This document shows positions 55,655-64,000 of a DNA stretch of 64,000 bases, in pieces. The DNA comes from Symbiodinium kawagutii. Taxonomy: Eukaryota > Sar > Dinophyceae > Suessiales > Symbiodiniaceae. The stretch spans positions 1-64,000 of the forward strand of contig VSDK01002081.1 in the NCBI GenBank assembly GCA_009767595.1, read 5' to 3'. Below the pieces are notes generated by a model. It did not search any database and was not told where the DNA came from. It saw only the letters and a program-made list of their open reading frames with translations. A program made the translations under genes and the position numbers. The first letter of the stretch is position 1. Each line of letters starts with the position of its first letter.

Positions 55655-55803
55655 CTGTTAAGGTCTGACCGTACTTCCAATAAAATCACCTTACCTACAA
55701 CAAAAGATAGATTTTGGGTGATGCTGTGACACTGACATTAACTGCTGGGATGGGTTCCCTACTAGCCATTTTGGCTCAGAGATGGTGCTTTGACACAGCT
55801 TAC

Positions 55804-55914
55804 CATTTCTCCACATTTTCTGCTCTGGCTCTTCTCCACCAACCCGGCGCCACGGCACACTGCTGTCATACTCCGCAAGTGTCAATTGCGCCATGCGGAT
55901 ATCGAAAGCACTAC
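55804..55914 (-). CDS. putative 111-nt exon
   Basis: Acceptor CGCTCTCGAG (55915) and an excellent GT donor AGAAATG|GTAAGC (55803). The frame reads SAFDIRMAQLTLAEYDSSVP then WRRVGGEEPEQKMWRN. The next exon in the sense direction, at 55571-55654, follows after about 150 bases. Function unknown. Confidence 0.65.
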
Positions 55915-56804
55915 CTCGAGAGCGGCATCGTGAAGAGCAATTAATGGTGGGCAGTAATAGTGCGGATCTGTAATCATATATGATTCATAAAGGTTAACCG
56001 CAAAAGGTTTCTACATATCATAATAGTTTTCGCTTATGGTTGCTTGTGGTTGCCATGTTGGTGTCAACATGGATGGTTGGTAGCCACAGCCCCATTAGTA
56101 AACAAAAAACCAACATGTGGTGGGACTTGGTTGTGACCATATGGAAGCCAGGAGAGGTTGACGGGTTGCTTTATTCACAACAGTTTACTTGGTTCAAAAA
56201 TCATGGACGTCATGTTTTTTCAGATTTTTTTCATGATAGTTCATATTCATGATTTCGATGAAATGATTTCATGTTTTATCATCAAGAAAACTTGTTCTTC
56301 GATGTTCTTGCTAGGAGATACGTACAAATAGGAACCGGCAGAGCGCGATTTGTTTCTTTGTCTCGTTGAAGCGTCTCAATATATTTTCCGCATTGTGTTA
56401 TAGGGAGCAGACCATAGGTAGTTAAGGCGGCCATAGCATTGCTTATTGCTCAATTGTATTAGTTGTACCAAAACGACCAAAACCGTTGGTTGCGTATATC
56501 TAGGCGATAAGAGATCTTGGTTGCAACACACAACACTAATCTCCTAATACCCAACAGCTGCAATTTCCTGCAAACCAATGTTGCCTATCATTGGCGGGAT
56601 TTCATTGCTACCAACACAAGGCGATGCTCCCTTGTCAAGTGTACTCACGCCATGGCCCTAGCCATACTCCCCATGGCGCACATCAGTCCTCAGGTTTCAC
56701 TGGCGCCACCCGTTGAGTCACTAAACTGCTCTGAGAATGGCAAGGGTGGTACCGCCCAGAAAGCCGAACGCTGAATCTTCTACACTTATCTACGCACAGG
56801 TCTT

Positions 56805-56840
56805 TACATGTATCTATGTATATATATATATATATCTCTG
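56805..56840. repeat. (TA)n microsatellite
   Basis: Short ATATATAT tract beside TGTGTATGTG sequence. Non-coding. Confidence 0.8.
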
Positions 56841-57044
56841 TGTGTATGTGCGTGTGTGTAAAAAACACAAATTCATGGATAATTAGACACGCAAACTCAT
56901 ACACACATCATTCGACATCACCAGGATATACATGCACAGTCAACTTTTGAATGTAAAGATGCACGTACGTGAATGCATCTGGCGCACGCGTACACATTTA
57001 CATATAAATACAAAGCAGCATCATAGGCCAATCAGCTGAAGCAC

Positions 57045-57102
57045 CTTGATCGCCCCAAAGGTGCCCGGCCTGTGGCAAATCATTCGAAACCAATGACAAT
57101 CC
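57045..57102 (-). CDS. putative 58-nt exon
   Basis: Acceptor GAATTCAAG (57103) and GT donor CGATCAAG|GTGCTT (57044). The frame reads GLSLVSNDLPQAGHLWGDQ. Short; supported mainly by borders and strand agreement. Confidence 0.45.
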
Positions 57103-57704
57103 CTTGAATTCAGGTATGAACCATCCAATGATGGTTCAAAATAATGATTGATAGTGGCTGACTATCAATCTGGAATGGTGATTCATATCATGTTTGATGA
57201 CTGTTCGTAACGGTTCAGCCGTTCAGCCCCTCACAGAAAGAAAATAAGGAATCCATACATTTCTGCGCATGGATCCAAAGAATTGCTTTTGTTGAGCACT
57301 GGGGCAAGCCCTCTGTGCCCAAAGAAGTGCGACAGTCTCGGTAAGTGGCACAAAGTCCAAAGCTGCAAAAATGAGGCGCTTCCAGACGGATATGGATGTA
57401 TCGACGTATCCACCCATATGCCACACGTCCCTTTATCTCTTGCATGCTATGGGTGGCAAACATCAAACTGGCTAGGAACTCTACGATAGTGGGCGCACGT
57501 CAATGGAGATATTGCAACTGGCCAGTCAGCCACCTTTGTTGGCATGCAAACAGTTAGACGCGCGGTCCGCACTGGGCAACACCCCCAACAGGCACTCAAA
57601 CTATGATGAACCCCAAACGAATGGGTTCGGCAATGAAAAAAATCATCACGTTTGCTCCCCAACAAAAATTTTGGCAATGGCCGCTATGGACCCACGAATG
57701 TGTT

Positions 57705-57918
57705 TTGGGCCCCAAAAACAAATCACATAGATGCTTCAAAACATCCATGGATGTCAATTGTTGATGGCAGCTGCGCTGGCTAGAGCTACAAGTGACGGAT
57801 CGCGGCCAAAATTTGTTGGATCCAAAATGCTTGCCCCATCATCGACCATGATTTGACCATCTCTGTCCAGCTTCATCATTGTTGACCGCAGATCCCCAAA
57901 CTGATCAACTAAACTTAT
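57705..57918 (-). pseudogene. exon of duplicated gene, copy B, frameshifted
   Basis: Corresponds to 44751-44960. The part FGDLRSTMMKLDRDGQIMVD to SAAAINN is preserved, then one base is missing in GATGTCAATTGTTG (copy A has GATGTCATATTGTTG), shifting the rest. Either this copy is decaying or the exon ends before that point in both. Confidence 0.45.
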
Positions 57919-58147
57919 CAAGCCAACCTATCAACATCACTTACCAACTTTATTATCACAGCAAGCTACCCCCCATGATTCCATCCTGCTATCCGCTGCT
58001 AGCTGCAGTCAAGACACCTTTCGGTTTTTCCCTTTCCCTTTCCTTGTCCTTTGCCCTTCGCCTTTTGGAGCTCCCTGGCCTTGCCTGCGCGAAATTAGAA
58101 GCAGCAGAAACAACCTCTTCCGCCGCCCCCCCGCCTAGGATTACCAC

Positions 58148-58227
58148 CTTGGATGATCTGTATGAACTGGATCATCCCGTCTTCGCCGGCTTCGGGCCCC
58201 GGAACCTGCAGGCGGAAGGTGAACATC
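58148..58227 (-). CDS. putative 80-nt exon of duplicated gene, copy B
   Basis: Same as copy A 45190-45269: acceptor CAGGCAG, ATG, frame MFTFRLQVPGPEAGEDGMIQ then FTQIIQ, GT donor. No difference in the encoded residues was seen. Confidence 0.55.
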
Positions 58228-58239
58228 CTGCCTGGACCA

Positions 58240-58378
58240 TGTCACGCCAACATGCTTCATCAAAGACTTCAAGCAATTCGTTTTGATCTGATTGTTAACT
58301 ATCTCCAGTTCACAGTCTGCACGCTTGCCCAGAGGGAACAAAATCACGCTCACAGACATGAATCGGTTCAGAAACGCT
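58240..58378 (-). CDS. putative exon of duplicated gene, copy B
   Basis: Complete version of the segment cut by the gap in copy A: LAFLNRFMSVSVILFPLGKR then ADCELEIVNNQIKTNCLKSL. Differs from A at one residue in the quoted part (D for E). Confidence 0.55.
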
Positions 58379-58454
58379 AGCATGTCGTGACATTGATCTA
58401 CAGCAGAGGCTTGCAAAGCATTCGCACCAAGAGGCCAGTATTGAAATCCCCCCC

Positions 58455-58605
58455 AGCACGGTAGCAGCGTCCACTGGCAAGCAAGCTGAGCCACACCTCC
58501 TCCAGGTATTCATCCACCGGCTCGAGCTCAAAAGCGATGTCTTCAGATCCAGAGACAAAAGCGATGTCTTCAGATCCACTCTCTTCGTAGATCCTGAGCA
58601 GCGGC
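58455..58605 (-). CDS. putative exon with 27-bp internal repeat, copy B
   Basis: LLRIYEESGSEDIAFVSGSE then DIAFELEPVDEYLEEVWLSL, same internal duplication as in copy A. Upstream sequence (58620-58780) is unrelated to copy A. Confidence 0.55.
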
Positions 58606-58814
58606 AGCGCCCTCCATGCGAGAACAATTATCGATACCAATCGCCTCTTCAAACCTGCAAAACGGAGGTCTCCCTTGATCACATGCTTAGTCTGTCTTTT
58701 TCCTTGAATGGACACCCTATAAAAACTAGACGACGGTTGGCCCGAGAGCGAGAAAGGCAATGTTATAGCAGCCTCCAATTTACTAATTCAAAAAGACTAA
58801 CGTCATGATCCTTG

Positions 58815-58817
58815 AAA

Positions 58818-58851
<34 letters not shown>

Positions 58852-58970
58852 GGATGATGGTGATGCTGATGATGATNNNNNNNNNNNNNNNNNNNNNNNN
58901 NNNNNNNNNNNNNNNNNNNNNNNNNNNNNNNNNNNNNNNNNNNTGATGATGATGATGATGATGTAGCTGC
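58815..58970. repeat. (GAT)n microsatellite with assembly gap
   Basis: GAT triplets on both sides of 67 N at 58877-58943; the gap is evidently inside the repeat, so its true length is unknown. Confidence 0.95.
58877..58943. other. assembly gap, 67 N
   Basis: Run of N within the GAT repeat. Confidence 1.
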
Positions 58971-59074
58971 TGCTGAAGAAAAAGATGAATATGATGAGAA
59001 TGCTGGCGATATGACAGGGCTGAAAGGAAGAAAATGTTGTGGACGGGTTGTTGGACGCAGGTCCCAGATCGCAA

Positions 59075-59290
59075 AACGTACCAGGCAAAAACGTACCAAG
59101 GCAAAACGCGCCAGAGCAAAACGTACCACAGCAAAATTTACCACTGCAAAACGTACCAAAGCAAAACGTACCACAGCAAAACGTACCAAAGCAAAACGTA
59201 CCACAGCAAAACGTACCAAAGCAAAACGTACCACCGCAAAACGTACCAAGGCAAAACATACCAGATCAAAACGTACCAAGAGCAAAACGT
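59075..59290 (+). repeat. 15-bp monomer array (GCAAAACGTACCAMA)n
   Basis: About 14 slightly variable 15-bp monomers. Because 15 is a multiple of three, plus-strand frames read as QNVPQ/QNVPK repeats for up to 231 codons; there is no other sign that this is translated. Confidence 0.9.
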
Positions 59291-62200
59291 ACCACCGCAA
59301 AACGTACCAAGATCAAACCTACCAAAGCCATAAACAGACCAGAGCAAAACGTACCAAGAGCAAAACGTACACGGTACCACACAGCAAAACGTACCAGGCA
59401 CAAACGCACTAGAGCAAAACGTACCGCAGCAAAACGTACCAAGAGCAAAAGGTACGACCGCAAAACGTACCAAGATCAAACCTACCAAAGCCAAACAGAC
59501 CAGAGCAAAACGTACCAAGAGCAAAACGTACACGGTACCACACAGCAAAACGTACCAGGCACAAACGCACTAGAGCAAAACGTACCGCAGCAAAACGTAC
59601 CAAGAGCAAAAGGTACGACCGCAAAACGTACCAAGATCAAACCTACCAAAGCCAAACAGACCAGAGCAAAACGTACCAAGAGCAAAACGTACACGGTACC
59701 ACACAGCAAAACGTACCAGGCACAAACGCACTAGAGCAAAACGTACCGCAGCAAAACGTACCAAGAGCAAAAGGTACGACCGCAAAACGTACCAAGATCA
59801 AACCTACCAAAGCCAAACAGACCAGAGCAAAACGTACCAAGAGCAAAACGTACACGGTACCACACAGCAAAACGTACCAGGCACAAACGCACTAGAGCAA
59901 AACGTACCGCAGCAAAACGTACCAAGAGCAAAAGGTACGACCGCAAAACGTACCAAGATCAAACCTACCAAAGCCAAACAGACCAGAGCAAAACGTACCA
60001 AGAGCAAAACGTACACGGTACCACACAGCAAAACGTACCAGGCACAAACGCACTAGAGCAAAACGTACCGCAGCAAAACGTACCAAGAGCAAAAGGTACG
60101 ACCGCAAAACGTACCAAGATCAAACCTACCAAAGCCAAACAGACCAGAGCAAAACGTACCAAGAGCAAAACGTACACGGTACCACACAGCAAAACGTACC
60201 AGGCACAAACGCACTAGAGCAAAACGTACCGCAGCAAAACGTACCAAGAGCAAAAGGTACGACCGCAAAACGTACCAAGATCAAACCTACCAAAGCCAAA
60301 CAGACCAGAGCAAAACGTACCAAGAGCAAAACGTACACGGTACCACACAGCAAAACGTACCAGGCACAAACGCACTAGAGCAAAACGTACCGCAGCAAAA
60401 CGTACCAAGAGCAAAAGGTACGACCGCAAAACGTACCAAGATCAAACCTACCAAAGCCAAACAGACCAGAGCAAAACGTACCAAGAGCAAAACGTACACG
60501 GTACCACACAGCAAAACGTACCAGGCACAAACGCACTAGAGCAAAACGTACCGCAGCAAAACGTACCAAGAGCAAAAGGTACGACCGCAAAACGTACCAA
60601 GATCAAACCTACCAAAGCCAAACAGACCAGAGCAAAACGTACCAAGAGCAAAACGTACACGGTACCACACAGCAAAACGTACCAGGCACAAACGCACTAG
60701 AGCAAAACGTACCGCAGCAAAACGTACCAAGAGCAAAAGGTACGACCGCAAAACGTACCAAGATCAAACCTACCAAAGCCAAACAGACCAGAGCAAAACG
60801 TACCAAGAGCAAAACGTACACGGTACCACACAGCAAAACGTACCAGGCACAAACGCACTAGAGCAAAACGTACCGCAGCAAAACGTACCAAGAGCAAAAG
60901 GTACGACCGCAAAACGTACCAAGATCAAACCTACCAAAGCCAAACAGACCAGAGCAAAACGTACCAAGAGCAAAACGTACACGGTACCACACAGCAAAAC
61001 GTACCAGGCACAAACGCACTAGAGCAAAACGTACCGCAGCAAAACGTACCAAGAGCAAAAGGTACGACCGCAAAACGTACCAAGATCAAACCTACCAAAG
61101 CCAAACAGACCAGAGCAAAACGTACCAAGAGCAAAACGTACACGGTACCACACAGCAAAACGTACCAGGCACAAACGCACTAGAGCAAAACGTACCGCAG
61201 CAAAACGTACCAAGAGCAAAAGGTACGACCGCAAAACGTACCAAGATCAAACCTACCAAAGCCAAACAGACCAGAGCAAAACGTACCAAGAGCAAAACGT
61301 ACACGGTACCACACAGCAAAACGTACCAGGCACAAACGCACTAGAGCAAAACGTACCGCAGCAAAACGTACCAAGAGCAAAAGGTACGACCGCAAAACGT
61401 ACCAAGATCAAACCTACCAAAGCCAAACAGACCAGAGCAAAACGTACCAAGAGCAAAACGTACACGGTACCACACAGCAAAACGTACCAGGCACAAACGC
61501 ACTAGAGCAAAACGTACCGCAGCAAAACGTACCAAGAGCAAAAGGTACGACCGCAAAACGTACCAAGATCAAACCTACCAAAGCCAAACAGACCAGAGCA
61601 AAACGTACCAAGAGCAAAACGTACACGGTACCACACAGCAAAACGTACCAGGCACAAACGCACTAGAGCAAAACGTACCGCAGCAAAACGTACCAAGAGC
61701 AAAAGGTACGACCGCAAAACGTACCAAGATCAAACCTACCAAAGCCAAACAGACCAGAGCAAAACGTACCAAGAGCAAAACGTACACGGTACCACACAGC
61801 AAAACGTACCAGGCACAAACGCACTAGAGCAAAACGTACCGCAGCAAAACGTACCAAGAGCAAAAGGTACGACCGCAAAACGTACCAAGATCAAACCTAC
61901 CAAAGCCAAACAGACCAGAGCAAAACGTACCAAGAGCAAAACGTACACGGTACCACACAGCAAAACGTACCAGGCACAAACGCACTAGAGCAAAACGTAC
62001 CGCAGCAAAACGTACCAAGAGCAAAAGGTACGACCGCAAAACGTACCAAGATCAAACCTACCAAAGCCAAACAGACCAGAGCAAAACGTACCAAGAGCAA
62101 AACGTACACGGTACCACACAGCAAAACGTACCAGGCACAAACGCACTAGAGCAAAACGTACCGCAGCAAAACGTACCAAGAGCAAAAGGTACGACCGCAA

Positions 62201-64000
62201 AACGTACCAAGATCAAACCTACCAAAGCCAAACAGACCAGAGCAAAACGTACCAAGAGCAAAACGTACACGGTACCACACAGCAAAACGTACCAGGCACA
62301 AACGCACTAGAGCAAAACGTACCGCAGCAAAACGTACCAAGAGCAAAAGGTACGACCGCAAAACGTACCAAGATCAAACCTACCAAAGCCAAACAGACCA
62401 GAGCAAAACGTACCAAGAGCAAAACGTACACGGTACCACACAGCAAAACGTACCAGGCACAAACGCACTAGAGCAAAACGTACCGCAGCAAAACGTACCA
62501 AGAGCAAAAGGTACGACCGCAAAACGTACCAAGATCAAACCTACCAAAGCCAAACAGACCAGAGCAAAACGTACCAAGAGCAAAACGTACACGGTACCAC
62601 ACAGCAAAACGTACCAGGCACAAACGCACTAGAGCAAAACGTACCGCAGCAAAACGTACCAAGAGCAAAAGGTACGACCGCAAAACGTACCAAGATCAAA
62701 CCTACCAAAGCCAAACAGACCAGAGCAAAACGTACCAAGAGCAAAACGTACACGGTACCACACAGCAAAACGTACCAGGCACAAACGCACTAGAGCAAAA
62801 CGTACCGCAGCAAAACGTACCAAGAGCAAAAGGTACGACCGCAAAACGTACCAAGATCAAACCTACCAAAGCCAAACAGACCAGAGCAAAACGTACCAAG
62901 AGCAAAACGTACACGGTACCACACAGCAAAACGTACCAGGCACAAACGCACTAGAGCAAAACGTACCGCAGCAAAACGTACCAAGAGCAAAAGGTACGAC
63001 CGCAAAACGTACCAAGATCAAACCTACCAAAGCCAAACAGACCAGAGCAAAACGTACCAAGAGCAAAACGTACACGGTACCACACAGCAAAACGTACCAG
63101 GCACAAACGCACTAGAGCAAAACGTACCGCAGCAAAACGTACCAAGAGCAAAAGGTACGACCGCAAAACGTACCAAGATCAAACCTACCAAAGCCAAACA
63201 GACCAGAGCAAAACGTACCAAGAGCAAAACGTACACGGTACCACACAGCAAAACGTACCAGGCACAAACGCACTAGAGCAAAACGTACCGCAGCAAAACG
63301 TACCAAGAGCAAAAGGTACGACCGCAAAACGTACCAAGATCAAACCTACCAAAGCCAAACAGACCAGAGCAAAACGTACCAAGAGCAAAACGTACACGGT
63401 ACCACACAGCAAAACGTACCAGGCACAAACGCACTAGAGCAAAACGTACCGCAGCAAAACGTACCAAGAGCAAAAGGTACGACCGCAAAACGTACCAAGA
63501 TCAAACCTACCAAAGCCAAACAGACCAGAGCAAAACGTACCAAGAGCAAAACGTACACGGTACCACACAGCAAAACGTACCAGGCACAAACGCACTAGAG
63601 CAAAACGTACCGCAGCAAAACGTACCAAGAGCAAAAGGTACGACCGCAAAACGTACCAAGATCAAACCTACCAAAGCCAAACAGACCAGAGCAAAACGTA
63701 CCAAGAGCAAAACGTACACGGTACCACACAGCAAAACGTACCAGGCACAAACGCACTAGAGCAAAACGTACCGCAGCAAAACGTACCAAGAGCAAAAGGT
63801 ACGACCGCAAAACGTACCAAGATCAAACCTACCAAAGCCAAACAGACCAGAGCAAAACGTACCAAGAGCAAAACGTACACGGTACCACACAGCAAAACGT
63901 ACCAGGCACAAACGCACTAGAGCAAAACGTACCGCAGCAAAACGTACCAAGAGCAAAAGGTACGACCGCAAAACGTACCAAGATCAAACCTACCAAAGCC
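59290..64000 (+). repeat. 161-bp higher-order satellite, about 29 units, runs off window
   Basis: Each 161-bp unit is assembled from roughly ten 15-17-bp derivatives of GCAAAACGTACCA plus a private segment (ACACGGTACCACACAGC) and a CACTAGAGC that stops plus-strand frames. The marker ACGGTACCACACAGC recurs every 161 bases from about 59370 to 63880 (29 times). Translations of the units in two different minus frames are identical from unit to unit, so units are identical or nearly so; only the first differs (two extra bases at about 59330). Open frames here are by-products of the repeat. Confidence 0.95.

Larger units (their letters stand above)
57390..58605. repeat. segmental duplication 2, copy B
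   Basis: Direct repeat of 44432-45646, about 13 kb away. The left flank differs from copy A (no 95-bp tandem duplication here). A one-base deletion near 57760 breaks the frame that is open in copy A. Confidence 0.9.

Noticed and set aside
59039-59734. 231-codon plus-strand frame with QNVPK pentapeptide repeats
   Set aside because: It follows from the 15-bp monomer; in the 161-bp units the phase changes and a TAG in CACTAGAGC ends it. No support for translation.
59266-64000. Dozens of 71- and 75-codon minus frames, one pair per 161 bp
   Set aside because: By-products of the satellite; identical in each unit and overlapping in different frames.
59290-64000. CRISPR array
   Set aside because: The regular spacing comes from whole identical 161-bp units; there are no unique spacers and the context is eukaryotic.

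Overview
The window is nuclear DNA of a dinoflagellate, most like a symbiodiniacean or another member of the Suessiales. The direct evidence is an exact 22-nt match to the dinoflagellate spliced leader (dinoSL) on the minus strand at 21582-21603. Supporting evidence is that every convincing coding segment lies on one strand (minus), that coding exons are short islands with G/C-rich third codon positions in AT-richer DNA, and that several exons end at apparent GC or GA donors next to ordinary GT donors. Genus cannot be settled from sequence alone. || Layout, read with transcription from right to left: the right end (59.03-64.0 kb) is a satellite, a 15-bp monomer array that grades into at least 28 essentially identical 161-bp higher-order units and runs off the window. 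A (GAT)n tract with a 67-N gap borders it. At 57.39-58.61 kb and 44.43-45.65 kb lie two direct copies of a 1.2-kb segment carrying minus-strand exons. From about 57 kb to 1 kb there are roughly 30 small minus-strand exon candidates separated by kilobase-scale introns or spacers built of degenerate ACCATCA / TGATGGT-type sequence. Those left of 15.1 kb include a Thr/Ser-rich linker exon and several exons with a CCP/sushi-like Cys-Gly pattern, so they probably belong to one large secreted or surface protein. How the other exons are joined cannot be decided here. || Three intact intronless genes on the same strand (15.6-17.3, 27.3-29.0 and 36.0-37.7 kb) encode BTB-BACK proteins with a C-terminal beta-propeller, likely Cullin-3 adaptors. 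Copies 1 and 2 are a recent DNA duplication that includes flanking sequence; copy 3 is diverged. Between copies 1 and 2 lie a 5'-truncated LINE remnant with an RNase H domain (19.6-21.1 kb) and a decayed processed retrocopy that still carries its spliced leader (21.2-21.6 kb). || The most unusual observations are: (1) the spliced-leader-tagged retrocopy; (2) a dispersed family of about 90-110-bp almost fully palindromic elements with arms ending in ATATGGGTGTTTCTCAAAAT; (3) a consistent arrangement in which the two ends of most long introns are complementary (TGG-rich 5' end, CCA-rich 3' end on the sense strand); (4) a homogenised 161-bp higher-order satellite; and (5) a minisatellite at 12.2 kb whose unit lengths step by 10 bp. 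No rRNA, tRNA, CRISPR array or prokaryotic operon was recognised.
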